From assembly GCF_007004655.1 (NCBI RefSeq), contig NZ_ML660103.1, forward strand, positions 62,001 to 126,000: a stretch of 64,000 bases of DNA. Reading direction: 5' to 3'. Source of the stretch: Exilibacterium tricleocarpae (lineage in GTDB: Bacteria; Pseudomonadota; Gammaproteobacteria; Pseudomonadales; Cellvibrionaceae). Every line of letters begins with the position of its first letter. Positions within the stretch are counted from its first letter, which is position 1. This document shows, in pieces, positions 52,316 through 61,778 of the stretch. Position numbers and translations under genes: made by a program. Under the pieces are notes generated by a model that worked only from the letters and a program-made list of their open reading frames with translations, searched no databases and had not been told where the DNA came from.

Positions 52316-52765
52316 ATGGTCCGGTCCGCCGTGGCGGCACGTAAATCAACATGTTGCTGGTTTCAGTTTGGGTGACAGAGGCTTTTGCACACGCCCGGGA
52401 GCGGGCCGCCTGTGGTGATCAGCGACACTGGGGGAGGGCGGTGCAGGCCGCGGGTGGCCCAGCTAGCCCCCGGGGCTGTGCTGCCAACGCTCCGGCAGCC
52501 TGCGCGTAACGGCGAAAACCGGCGCAGATGCAGATGAGCTTTACCGCACAGACCGCCCTCCCGCCATTTGCACCGCAACCCCGAAAGTGGTTATGCTCTG
52601 TTCCCCTCCGGCGGCGCCCGGCGGTACGGGAACGATAACGATATGGCAACACAGAGACAGCACAAAAAGACCACAACCCGGCCCAACAACACACCACAAC
52701 AGGGCCACAGCCAGAGCACAACAAGACCACCACAGACCGTCACCAGCACAGGGGGAAACTAAACC
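52316..52765. other. intergenic region with T-free leader
   Basis: About 450 bases without a credible gene before the DUF502 gene. Bases 52645-52739 contain no T on the plus strand and are rich in CA and AC. The region ends in AGGGGGAAACTAAACC before the ATG, a good ribosome site. Confidence 0.6.
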
Positions 52766-53383
52766 ATGGTGAGATTTATCAGTAAACATATTCTTACCGG
52801 ATTAGTGACCATCCTGCCGGTGGTGTTGACGCTGTATCTGCTTTATTGGTTGGCGATTTCGGTGGAGAGTGCGCTCGGCGGTGTGATTCGCTGGGTAATC
52901 CCCGAGAGCTTTTACTGGCCCGGCATGGGGCTGGTGGCCGGGCTGGGTGTGATTTTTATGGTAGGGCTGCTGATGCACGCCTACGTGGTGCAGCGCCTGT
53001 TTGCCATGGGCGAGCAACTGCTCTACCACGTTCCGATCATTAAAACCGTGTACGGGGGCATTCGGGAATTCTTCGATTACTTTTCCCCGAACCGCAAGCG
53101 GGATTTTCAGCAAGTGGTGTCGGTAACCTTCGGCGATACCGGTATGCGGGCAATCGGCTTTGTCACCCAGGCCATGCCGGAACATCTGCCGGGTGATTTC
53201 GGCACAGACGGCGACGACAGTGTGCTGGTCTACCTGCCCATGAGTTATATGATCGGCGGCTATGCGGTGCTGGTGCCGCGCAATGCCGTGCGGCCGCTCA
53301 ATATCAGTATGGAAGAAGCCATGCGTTTTATCCTTTCCGCCGGCATTGCCGGGACCAATGGGACGTCCGCCCGCAGAAACTGA
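52766..53383 (+). CDS. DUF502 family membrane protein
   Basis: A 205-residue inner-membrane protein with two N-terminal helices (about 7-30 and 52-76) and a soluble C-terminal domain, following the DUF502 pattern HVPIIKTVYGGIREFFDYFSP and VLVPRNAVRPLNISMEEAMRFILSAG. The function is unknown in bacteria. It has a strong GGGGGAAAC ribosome site. The next gene, ftsH-like, starts about 50 bases downstream and may be co-transcribed. Confidence 0.88.
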   Translation: MVRFISKHILTGLVTILPVVLTLYLLYWLAISVESALGGVIRWVIPESFYWPGMGLVAGLGVIFMVGLLMHAYVVQRLFAMGEQLLYHVPIIKTVYGGIREFFDYFSPNRKRDFQQVVSVTFGDTGMRAIGFVTQAMPEHLPGDFGTDGDDSVLVYLPMSYMIGGYAVLVPRNAVRPLNISMEEAMRFILSAGIAGTNGTSARRN

Positions 53384-53431
53384 TCCGGGTCAATATAGGC
53401 AGCGGTAACGGGTGTAGCCTTGAGTAATCCA

Positions 53432-55368
53432 ATGCTCAAAAAAGGTAAGCCGCTATCGCTGCCGAAGCGCCGAAAATAAACTGGATATATCTGCTCCTGC
53501 CGTTGCTTTTTATGGCGCTGTGGGGCGCCTATGTGCTGCGCCTGGGACCGGTCGATCCGGTGCGGTCGATATCCTTTACCGAGTTCAGGGGACTGCTGGC
53601 GCAGGATGCGGTGCAGGAAATCACCCTGCGCGGCAACCGGGTCGAGGGCAGGCTGGTACAGGCGCGTGTCCTCGGTGATAACGGCCCGGCAGTCACTCGC
53701 TTCAGCACGGCATTGCCCGCATTTATCGGGGCGGAGTTTCTCGTCCAGATCGATCGCGAGGACCTGGAGGTGTTCGTCGAACCCGACACCGGTAACAGTG
53801 GTGCCACGGTTATCCTGGGGGCCCTGTTGCCCTGGATCGTGCTGTTTGCCATTTACTATTTTGTCTGGCGCCGCCTCGCGCAAAACGGTACCGGCGGTAT
53901 CGGCAGCAGTGGCGGTGGCCGCGATATTTCCAGGTTTCTAAATCCCAACGCCGACGTGGAGATCAAAACCCCGGACACCACCTTTGCCGATGTCGCGGGG
54001 CAAGACAACGCCAAGCGCGAAGTGGCGGAACTGCTGGACTATATTCGCGACCCCGAGCGCTACCGCCGGCTCGGCGCCCAGGTGCCCCACGGCGTGTTGT
54101 TGATGGGCGCGCCGGGCACCGGCAAAACCCTGCTGGCCAGAGCTTTGGCGGGCGAGGCCGGCGTACCTTTCTGCGCCCTGTCCGCCTCCGAGTTTATCGA
54201 GATGTTTGTCGGTGTCGGCGCCTCGCGGGTGCGGCAGTTGTTCAAGCAGGCGAAAGAAAAAGCCCCCAGCATCGTCTTTATCGACGAGTTGGATGCGGTG
54301 GGCCGGGTGCGCGGCGCCGGCCTCGGCGGCGGCCACGACGAACGCGAACAGACGCTGAACCAGATACTGGCGGAGATGGACGGCTTTTCCGGTCACGAGC
54401 AGGTGATTGTGCTGGCCGCCACCAATCGCCCGGATGTGCTGGACCCGGCGCTGTTGCGACCCGGGCGTTTCGACCGGCACGTTACGCTCGATCTGCCCGA
54501 CCGCCAGGCCCGGGCGGCGATACTGGGGATTCATATCAAGGGCAAACCGGTGGCGGCGGATGTCGACCTGGCGCATTTAGCGGCACAAACACCGGGGTTT
54601 TCGGGGGCCGACCTGAAAAATCTGGTCAATGAGGCGGCGATGCTGGTGGCGCGGGAGCAGCGCGACCAGATCACCCGGCGCGACTTCGAGCGCATGCGCG
54701 ACAAAGTGATTCTCGGCACCGAGCGCCACCTGATTATTCTGGCCGACGAACACCGCCGGCTCGCCACCCACGAGGCCGGTCATACCCTGGTGGCGTATTT
54801 TCTCCCCGACGCCGATCCGATTTTCAAAGTTTCCATTATTCCCCGCGGTCGCTCTCTGGGGGCCACCCAGCAACTGCCGGCGGAAGACCGGCACAACTAT
54901 GCCGAGGAGTACCTGCGCGACCGTATCGCAATTCTGCTGGCGGGCCGCGCGGCGGAAAAACTGCTGTTGGGCAGCGTCAGCTCCGGCGCTGACGACGACA
55001 TTCACCAGGCGACGGTGCTGGCCCGCTCCATGGTGGCGCGCTGGGGCATGTCGGAGACCGTCGGCCCCATGGATTTGCGCGAATCCAGCGAGCACCCGTT
55101 TCTCGGCAAGGAGATGGCGCAGGTGCGCGTGCACAGCGAGGCGTCGTCGCAAATGGTGGACGAGGCGGTGCGCGAACTGCTCAGTCGGGCGGAGACCCGC
55201 GCGCGGGAGACCCTGACGGCCAATGTGGAAAAGTTAAAGCGGCTGGTAAAAAAACTGGAACAGTGCGAAACGCTGCAACGAGACGACATCATCGCCTGTC
55301 TCGGCAAGCGGCCTGGCGTCAACACCAAAGTCAGTCCCTTGCGGCCCAAAGACAACGAGGCGGACTGA
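53432..55368 (+). CDS. ftsH: ATP-dependent zinc metalloprotease FtsH (apparent -1 frame break near the N-terminus)
   Basis: FtsH homologue of about 645 residues if the frame break is bridged. The continuous frame 53503-55368 carries the AAA+ module (Walker A GAPGTGKT, Walker [36 protein letters not shown]) and the M41 protease with HEAGH. Its first helix, [20 protein letters not shown], lies mostly upstream of any standard start in that frame. The charged N-terminus [15 protein letters not shown] is encoded in another frame from ATG 53432 and meets this helix at CGAAAATAA (53471-53479). One extra A, or a -1 slip on AAAA, would join them. It may be a second, housekeeping-distinct FtsH. The frame join is my inference. 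Confidence 0.85.
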
Positions 55369-55461
55369 TCGCCTGCGCCGCTTTTCAGGAAAGCGCGCCC
55401 GGTCGAACAGGCCCGCTATTTGAAGTCAGTTAGGTCATTCACTGAAAAGGGGATTCAACCG

Positions 55462-56022
55462 ATGAAGATATTGATTTGCTGCCTGACCATGCTTGTGATG
55501 CTGTCCGGCTGCGCTTCCCAAGTGCGCACAGAGTACGATGCCGCCACTGATTTCGGCCCTTACAAGCGCTTTACCTGGGTAGCGCCGGAGGTGCGGGAGA
55601 TAGATGACCCGATTCTTGACAGCGAGTTGCTAACCGATCGGGTGCGCGCAGCCGTCACTGCCGTATTGACCGAGCGCGGCTTTGCCGAAGTGGCGGCGGG
55701 CGCCGAGCCGGGGGCGGACTTTTTTATCACCTACCACACGGCCAGTAAGGAGAAACTCAGGTCCTCGCCGTTCAGTGTCGGGATCGGTTACGGTCACTAC
55801 TACGGGCGCTGGGGGCATTCGGTGCTGTTTGACGGACCGGACATCCGCTCCTATGAAGAGGGCGTGTTGATTCTCGATGTGATCAACTGCAGCCAGAACA
55901 AACTGGTGTGGCGCGGTTGGGACACCTCTTTGGTTAACCAGCGCAACTATTCCGTTACCGCAGTGAGGGAGGCGGTGGAACAAATCCTGGCAGAATTTCC
56001 GCCGGGTCGGGTCAACAGGTGA
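55462..56022 (+). CDS. DUF4136 domain lipoprotein
   Basis: A 186-residue lipoprotein with signal peptide and lipobox MLSGC (Cys17). The start is ATG 55462; an earlier TTG in frame lacks a signal-like context. The DUF4136 pattern is present: YDAATDFGPYKRFTWV near the N-terminus and VLILDVINCSQNKLVWRGWDTSLV near the C-terminus. Such proteins are outer-membrane-associated and of unknown function. It lies between ftsH and a PilZ-like gene with no overlap. Confidence 0.85.
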   Translation: MKILICCLTMLVMLSGCASQVRTEYDAATDFGPYKRFTWVAPEVREIDDPILDSELLTDRVRAAVTAVLTERGFAEVAAGAEPGADFFITYHTASKEKLRSSPFSVGIGYGHYYGRWGHSVLFDGPDIRSYEEGVLILDVINCSQNKLVWRGWDTSLVNQRNYSVTAVREAVEQILAEFPPGRVNR

Positions 56023-56099
56023 CCCAGGTCAATATGGATGCGCCCGACATGCTTATCATAGGCACCTGTCGCAGTTGAGATCAGTTTTGCAGGAGACAG

Positions 56100-56435
56100 A
56101 TGGTGGAACACCGCAACGGTTTCAGATTACCCCTCAGGTTTACAGCGCAACTGTGGTGTGGCGGCCGGCAATACGGTAGCTACACAACGCGGGACATCAG
56201 CCATGGTGGCCTTTTCATCGAGGATTGCCAGGCGCACCTGAGCAGCGGCGATTTTGTCTCCATTAAACTGACAACCGGCAAACTGAAAACCGGCCCGGCA
56301 ACCCAGCAGGCCGACATGTTTATTATGCGCGCGCTGGTGGTGCATGTCTGCGACAGCGGCGCCGGCCTGATGTGGGCCGATAGCAACGAATCCTTCTACC
56401 GGGTACTCGACAATCTGGCTGACCTGGCCGCCTGA
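56100..56435 (+). CDS. PilZ-like domain protein
   Basis: A 111-residue single-domain protein. Its N-terminus has ERRNGFRLPL-like HRNGFRLPLRFTAQLW, the basic motif I expected for PilZ, and the later TRDISHGGLFIED matches the (D/N)xSxxG motif II. The canonical RxxxR motif is only partly kept (RNGFR), so c-di-GMP binding is plausible but not certain. AGGAG precedes the ATG directly. It lies upstream of the glycogen genes. Confidence 0.7.
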   Translation: MVEHRNGFRLPLRFTAQLWCGGRQYGSYTTRDISHGGLFIEDCQAHLSSGDFVSIKLTTGKLKTGPATQQADMFIMRALVVHVCDSGAGLMWADSNESFYRVLDNLADLAA

Positions 56436-56461
56436 TCCCGCCCACTGACGGATTTCTGTAC

Positions 56462-57727
56462 ATGCCGGCTTATACGCCACGCTTTGTCAGCAAGCTTACT
56501 CGCGATACCCTGGCGTTGATTCTCGCCGGCGGGCGCGGGTCGCGGCTGCAGGAATTGACGCTTTGGCGAGCCAAGCCCGCGGTGCCGTTTGGCGGCAAAT
56601 ATCGCATTATCGATTTCCCCCTGTCCAATTGTGTCAACTCCGATATTCGCCAGGTCGCTGTCCTCACTCAATACAAAGCCCACTCGCTGATCCGCCATAT
56701 CCAAAAGGGCTGGGGTTTTTTGCGCGGCGAGTTTTCCGAATTTGTGGAATTGCTGCCGGCCCAGCAGCGCATCGAAAGCTCCTGGTATCTCGGCACCGCC
56801 AACGCTGTCTATCAGAACCTGGACATCCTGCGCAGTCACGATCCGGAACTGGTGCTGGTGCTGGCGGGAGACCACGTCTACAAAATGGACTATGGCCCCA
56901 TGCTCGCCTTTCATGTCGAACACGGCGCCGACCTGACAGTGGGCTGTATCGAGGTGCCGGTGGCGGAGGCCGGCGCGTTCGGCGTGATGTCCGTCGCCCC
57001 CGACCGGCGCGTGATCAGCTTCAGCGAGAAGCCGGCACAGCCCCAGGGACTGCCGGAAAACCCCGGCATGGCGCTGGCCTCCATGGGTATCTATGTATTC
57101 AGCAAAGCGTTTTTAATTGAGCAGTTGATTCGCGATGCCGACAATCCCGACTCCAGTCACGACTTCGGCGGCGATATCATACCCTCGGTGATCGGCCCGC
57201 ACCGGGTGTTCGCCTATCCGTTTCTGGACGCCGGCAACGGCAAACAGGCCTATTGGCGCGATGTGGGAACAGTGGATTCCTACTGGCGCGCGAATATGGA
57301 ATTGATCGGCGTGACGCCGGAGTTGAATCTGTACGACAAAGACTGGCCCATCTGGACTTACCAGGAACAGGTGCCGCCGGCGAAGTTTATCTTCAACGAC
57401 AGCGACCGCCGCGGCGTCTCGGTGGACTCCATGATCGCCGGCGGTTGTATTATTTCCGGCGCCCGTATCGACCATTCGCTGCTGTTCAGCAATGTCCGGG
57501 TCGAGGCCCACACCCGGCTCGACAACGCGGTGGTGTTGCCGGATGTCAGTATCGGTCCCAATTGCCATATCAGTCGGGCTGTGATCGATAAGGGCGCGCG
57601 TGTGCCGCCCGGCACCGTGATTGGCGCCGACCCCGAGGCCGATGCCAGGCGCTTTCGCCGCACCGCCGCCGGTGTGGTGCTGGTGACATCGGATATGCTG
57701 GGCCAGACCCTACACTACGCCCGTTAG
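56462..57727 (+). CDS. glgC: glucose-1-phosphate adenylyltransferase
   Basis: A 421-residue ADP-glucose pyrophosphorylase, the committed step of glycogen synthesis. The N-terminal nucleotidyltransferase domain has [15 protein letters not shown], the substrate site block [31 protein letters not shown], and the DHVYKMDY metal loop. The C-terminal left-handed beta-helix ([20 protein letters not shown]) provides the allosteric domain. It starts 27 bases after the PilZ-like gene. The glycogen phosphorylase gene follows after an OsmC gene. Confidence 0.95.
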   Translation: MPAYTPRFVSKLTRDTLALILAGGRGSRLQELTLWRAKPAVPFGGKYRIIDFPLSNCVNSDIRQVAVLTQYKAHSLIRHIQKGWGFLRGEFSEFVELLPAQQRIESSWYLGTANAVYQNLDILRSHDPELVLVLAGDHVYKMDYGPMLAFHVEHGADLTVGCIEVPVAEAGAFGVMSVAPDRRVISFSEKPAQPQGLPENPGMALASMGIYVFSKAFLIEQLIRDADNPDSSHDFGGDIIPSVIGPHRVFAYPFLDAGNGKQAYWRDVGTVDSYWRANMELIGVTPELNLYDKDWPIWTYQEQVPPAKFIFNDSDRRGVSVDSMIAGGCIISGARIDHSLLFSNVRVEAHTRLDNAVVLPDVSIGPNCHISRAVIDKGARVPPGTVIGADPEADARRFRRTAAGVVLVTSDMLGQTLHYAR

Positions 57728-57762
57728 CACAGCGGGCGCCGAAAAACGCAATGAGGTGAAAT

Positions 57763-58224
57763 ATGCAGGCGTATCCCCATCAATACCGGGTTCAGGCGCT
57801 GGCCGAAAGCGAGGGTGACGTCAGGCTCGCCGGCGCCGGGCTGCCGCCACTGGCATCGGCCCCGCCGCCGGAGTTCGGCGGCCCCGGCGATCGCTGGTCG
57901 CCGGAAACCCTGCTGGCAGCGGCGGTTGCGGACTGTTTTGTGTTGACATTCAGAGCCATTGCCAGGGCGTCGAAGTTTGCCTGGACATCGCTCGATTGTG
58001 AGGTGGAGGGCGTGCTCGACCAGGTCGACGGCAGCACCCGGTTTACCGCGTTCACCCTGACCGTGGCGCTGGCCGCCGATCGATCGGCCGCGGCCGGTCC
58101 GGACCTCGACCGCGAAGCGCAAAAAGCGCGAAGGCTGCTGCAAAAAGCCGAGCACAGCTGCCTGATCACCCAATCCCTGCGGGCCGACACCCATCTCGAT
58201 ATCAGCATCGACCTCAACCCCTGA
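57763..58224 (+). CDS. OsmC family protein
   Basis: A 153-residue protein of the OsmC/Ohr peroxidase family. The family motif with the first redox cysteine is in LLAAAVADCFVLTFRAIA, and the second cysteine is in KAEHSCLITQSL. The product likely reduces organic hydroperoxides or acts as a stress protein. Its placement between glgC and glgP is probably operon neighbourhood rather than a functional link. Confidence 0.88.
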   Translation: MQAYPHQYRVQALAESEGDVRLAGAGLPPLASAPPPEFGGPGDRWSPETLLAAAVADCFVLTFRAIARASKFAWTSLDCEVEGVLDQVDGSTRFTAFTLTVALAADRSAAAGPDLDREAQKARRLLQKAEHSCLITQSLRADTHLDISIDLNP

Positions 58225-58238
58225 ATTGGAACCTCGCT

Positions 58239-60845
58239 ATGGAACCCTCGCTCTTCCCACTGCGCGAACTGCCCCCGGGTCTGGAAGACCTGGCGCTACT
58301 GGCCACCGATCTGCGCTGGACCTGGAGCCACGGCGGCGACGCCCTCTGGGAGACTCTGGACCCGCAGGCCTGGAAACTGACTGAAAACCCTTATGTCGTC
58401 TTGCAGAATATCAGCCGCGAGCGCCTGCAGGCACTGGCCGAGGACAGCGAGTTCCAACTGCGCCTGCGCCGCCTGATCAGTGCCCGCAACGCCTATTGCG
58501 AACAACCCGGCTGGGTGGGGGAAACCTACCCCGAGTCACCGGTGCGGGGGATCGCCTACTTCAGTATGGAATTCGGCCTCGGCGAGGCGTTGCCGCTGTA
58601 TGCCGGCGGCCTCGGTGTACTGGCCGGTGACTACCTGAAGGCGGCCAGTGACCTGGGGCTGCCCCTGGTCGGTGTAGGGCTGCTGTACCAGGAGGGTTAC
58701 TTCCGCCAGACGGTGGATACCGACGGCTGGCAGCGCGAGACCTACCACTACAACGACCCCACCAGTATTCCGGTGCGCCCGGTGTCCGGTCGCGACGGCG
58801 CCTGGATGCATGTGGATATTCGTCTGCCCTGTCGCGACGTGCGCTTTCGTATCTGGCAGGCGCAGGTTGGCCGGGTGTCGCTCTACCTGCTCGACAGCAA
58901 TGATCCCCTCAACCAGCCCGGCGATCGCGGCATTACCAGCAAGCTCTACGGCGGTGGCCAGGAGCAGCGCCTGGTGCAGGAAATCGCCCTCGGTATCTGC
59001 GGTTGGCGGCTGATTGACGCCCTCGGTCTGGAGGTGGATACCTGCCATCTCAATGAGGGCCACGCCGCTTTCGCCACCATCGAGCGCACCCGGCGCTATA
59101 TGGAAAAAACCGGGCTCGATTTCTGGGAGGCGCTCTGGGCCACCCGCATCGGCAACGTCTTCACCACCCACACCCCGGTGGCGGCGGGTTTCGACCGTTA
59201 CGATACCGACTTGCTGCTGCGCTACAGTCGCGAATATGCCGAAAGCCTGGGCGTTGAGCCCGCCGCGCTGGGGGCCCTGGGCCGCAAAGACCCCGACGAC
59301 CACGACGAACCCTTCAACATGGCCTACCTGGCGATGCGCACCTGCGGTCGCAGCAACGGCGTCAGTCGCCTGCACGGTGAGGTCAGCCGCCGCATCTTCG
59401 CCGATCTCTACCCGCGCTGGCCCCGCGCCCAGGTGCCGGTCACCCATATCACCAACGGTATTCATGTGCCCTCGTGGGACTCCCCCTGGGCCGATGCGGA
59501 GTGGACCCAGATGGCCGGCAAGGAGCGCTGGCGCAGCGATATCGCCGGGCTCGACACATCGGTGCTGGAGAACGTCAGCGACGCGGCGTTGTGGGTCGTC
59601 AACGGCCGCGAGCGCGCCGATCTGGTGGACTATGCCCGCACGCGCCTGGCCCGGCAGCTCGCCCAGCATGACAGCGGCGAGGATTTCAGCGTGGTGTCGG
59701 CGCAGATCCTCGATCCCAATGTCCTGACCCTGGGTTTTGCCCGGCGCTTTGCCGCGTACAAGCGCCCGGACCTGTTGCTGCACGATATCGAGCGCTTCAC
59801 CCGCCTGCTCACCAACCCCGAGCGGCCGGTGCAGATTATCGTCGCCGGCAAGGCGCACCCGGCGGATGAGGCCGGCAAGCGCGCGATTCAGCGCTGGCTG
59901 CAGTTTGTGCAGCGACCCGCTGTGCGCGCCCATGCCGTGTTTCTCGAAGATTACGATATCGCCCTGGCGCAGCAGTTGGTGCAGGGCGTGGATGTGTGGA
60001 TCAACACCCCGCGGCGACCCTGGGAGGCCTGTGGCACCAGCGGTATGAAAGTCCTGGTCAACGGCGGTCTCAACGTCTCGTCGCTGGACGGATGGTGGGC
60101 CGAGGCCTACTCCCCGGAGGTGGGCTGGGCGCTCGGTGACGGCAGCGAACACGACGGGCCCGATGACCGGCGCCGGGCCGATGCCGCTGACGCCGAGCGT
60201 CTTTATGAGCTGTTGGAACAGGAGGTGGTGCCACTGTTTTACGAGCGCGACAGCGGCGGCGTGCCGCGCCGCTGGATTCAGCGAATGCGCACCAGTATGT
60301 CGTCACTGACCCCGCAGTACAGCACCAACCGCATGGTGCGTGAGTATATGGAGAATCTCTACATGCCCGCGGCCGCCGGCCTGGCCGCGCGCACCCGCGA
60401 GCGGGGCAAGCTGGCGCGCGAACTGCGCCGCTGGAGCCGCCAGCTCGAGCGACACTGGCACGAAGTGCATATCGGCGATGTCTATACCCGGCAAACCCCC
60501 GACGGTTGGATTTTCCAGGTACCGGTGTACCTGGGTGGCGTCGCCCCCGATGCGGTGGATGTGCAGTTGTTTGCCGACGCGCCGGCGCCGGCGCAACAAC
60601 CGTTTTGTGTCAGTATGCAAAATCGCGCTAATATCGAGGGCGCGTTAAACAGCTACCTCTATACGCTGGCGGTAGAGACCCGGCGCCCGGCCGTCGACTT
60701 CACGTCCCGGGTCGTGGCCTATCATGCCGCGGCGCAGGTGCCCGCCGAGAGTGCATTGATCGTCTGGCACAGCGGCGAGGTAAACATTCAATCCATACAG
60801 ACAGAGACGAGCGAGGATGCGACCGTTGGGAGCGAGCCGTGTTAA
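58239..60845 (+). CDS. glgP: alpha-glucan phosphorylase (GT35) with N-terminal DUF3417
   Basis: An 868-residue phosphorylase releasing glucose-1-phosphate from glycogen or maltodextrin. The first 115 residues form the DUF3417 domain typical of the non-classical GlgP clade (LPPGLEDLALLATDLRWTWS). The PLP-binding lysine lies in EACGTSGMKVLVNGG. Other GT35 blocks visible are YFSMEFGLGEALPLYAGGLG and LNEGHAAF. The start codon follows GGAACC at 8 bases. It is the reverse partner of glgC in glycogen cycling. Confidence 0.94.
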   Translation: MEPSLFPLRELPPGLEDLALLATDLRWTWSHGGDALWETLDPQAWKLTENPYVVLQNISRERLQALAEDSEFQLRLRRLISARNAYCEQPGWVGETYPESPVRGIAYFSMEFGLGEALPLYAGGLGVLAGDYLKAASDLGLPLVGVGLLYQEGYFRQTVDTDGWQRETYHYNDPTSIPVRPVSGRDGAWMHVDIRLPCRDVRFRIWQAQVGRVSLYLLDSNDPLNQPGDRGITSKLYGGGQEQRLVQEIALGICGWRLIDALGLEVDTCHLNEGHAAFATIERTRRYMEKTGLDFWEALWATRIGNVFTTHTPVAAGFDRYDTDLLLRYSREYAESLGVEPAALGALGRKDPDDHDEPFNMAYLAMRTCGRSNGVSRLHGEVSRRIFADLYPRWPRAQVPVTHITNGIHVPSWDSPWADAEWTQMAGKERWRSDIAGLDTSVLENVSDAALWVVNGRERADLVDYARTRLARQLAQHDSGEDFSVVSAQILDPNVLTLGFARRFAAYKRPDLLLHDIERFTRLLTNPERPVQIIVAGKAHPADEAGKRAIQRWLQFVQRPAVRAHAVFLEDYDIALAQQLVQGVDVWINTPRRPWEACGTSGMKVLVNGGLNVSSLDGWWAEAYSPEVGWALGDGSEHDGPDDRRRADAADAERLYELLEQEVVPLFYERDSGGVPRRWIQRMRTSMSSLTPQYSTNRMVREYMENLYMPAAAGLAARTRERGKLARELRRWSRQLERHWHEVHIGDVYTRQTPDGWIFQVPVYLGGVAPDAVDVQLFADAPAPAQQPFCVSMQNRANIEGALNSYLYTLAVETRRPAVDFTSRVVAYHAAAQVPAESALIVWHSGEVNIQSIQTETSEDATVGSEPC

Positions 60846-60860
60846 ATCGAGGGCCACTTA

Positions 60861-61310
60861 GTGGGGGCTTTGGCGGAGAGTTACCGCGTCGTGCTCGACT
60901 GGTTTGCCGCGCATCCCCATATCGTCACCAAAGTCGCGCTGGGCTCCCTGGCGCTGGCGGTGGTATCGCTCGGGTTGTTGGTCGTTGCGGTCTCGCGCAT
61001 GCCCGCAGATTACTTCGTGGCCGGCACAGTGCCGCGGGCGAGCTGGCGCGACCGCCATCCGCTGCTGCGCCTCGTGCTCAGGGTACTCAAGAGCCTGGCC
61101 GGGCTGGTGTTGTTGCTAACCGGGGTGGTGTTGCTGTTTGTGCCCGGCCAGGGGCTGCTGACGATCCTGATAGGGGTCAGTCTGTTGGAATTTCCCGGCA
61201 AGCGACGGCTGGAACTGGCCATGGCGCGCGAACGTCATGTGTTGAAGACGATCAACTGGATTCGCGCCCGGGCCAAGCAGCCACCGCTGATTGTTGAGCC
61301 GCTGCCTTGA
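60861..61310 (+). CDS. PGPGW-like small membrane protein
   Basis: A 149-residue membrane protein with helices at about residues 22-46 (VALGSLALAVVSLGLLVVAVS) and 74-97 (LAGLVLLLTGVVLLFVPGQG). The VPGQGLLTILIGVSLLEFPGKR block matches the PGPGW/TMEM family of unknown function. It starts at GTG 15 bases after glgP, so it is probably co-transcribed. Confidence 0.8.
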   Translation: MGALAESYRVVLDWFAAHPHIVTKVALGSLALAVVSLGLLVVAVSRMPADYFVAGTVPRASWRDRHPLLRLVLRVLKSLAGLVLLLTGVVLLFVPGQGLLTILIGVSLLEFPGKRRLELAMARERHVLKTINWIRARAKQPPLIVEPLP

Positions 61311-61331
61311 GCCGTACCTATCGCAACTAAT

Positions 61332-61676
61332 GGCACCTCCTTAAGCAGACCTACCTCCAATACCTCGATCGAGATAGGAAAAAATAGCGTGAGAGTCGAA
61401 TGGCACTTAGTTAAGCGTATCTGCATCAGTCTATCGGTCACCGCTCCAATCACATCGATCTTGATTAAGTGTACCGAAGGTAGTTAAGCAACTATGTGCT
61501 AATTGATCGGTCTGGCCCTGGCTGAAGCCTTCAGAAACACGTCGTGAACCCATCCCTGGGGACTTCTCGACAGCATCCCTGCTGTCGAGAGTTTCTGAAG
61601 GCTTCAGCCAGGACCAGACCTACGTGCTATTCGCGTGAGAGTCAATAAATTGCACAAATCCGCTTAAGGAAGTGCC
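61332..61676. repeat. GGCACNTNNTTAAGCRNA motif, three copies bracketing palindrome C
   Basis: Copies at 61332-61349 and 61402-61419 (direct) and 61659-61676 (inverted). The outer two form an imperfect inverted pair around the palindrome. A second short direct repeat, GCGTGAGAGTC, occurs at 61387 and 61633. It suggests layered insertions. Confidence 0.6.
61496..61623 (+). repeat. covarying palindromic repeat, copy C
   Basis: Arms 61509-61538 and 61591-61620 pair at 29 of 30 positions (left arm begins GGTCTGGCCCTGGCTGAAGC). The flanks GTGCTAATT and CAGACCTAC and the inner CGACAGCATCCCTGCTGTCG are shared with copy A. Confidence 0.85.
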
Positions 61677-61778
61677 GTACCAATCGTATCTAATCTGTCC
61701 CTCGCTTGACGAAGATCATCTTACCTTTTGTCAAAGCGGGTATGTTTACGCCTGGCCTCCAGGTTCGAGACTGTTTTG

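Larger units (their letters stand above)
61311..61778. other. intergenic region with nested repeats
   Basis: About 470 bases between the PGPGW-like gene and the V-ATPase B gene. It contains the palindrome at 61496-61623 and three copies of a short GGCAC..TTAAGC motif, two direct and one inverted, that bracket it. I see no part of an ATPase A or E gene here. Confidence 0.6.

Noticed and set aside
52568-52772. Small CA-rich frames before the DUF502 gene
   Set aside because: The peptides (runs of Thr, Gln, His, Pro) only reflect the T-free nucleotide composition; two overlapping frames look equally coding, which argues against either.
61728-61778. Upstream extension of subunit B by 17 codons
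   Set aside because: The added residues do not resemble the V-type B N-terminus, which begins at MHGYFTSYSDI.
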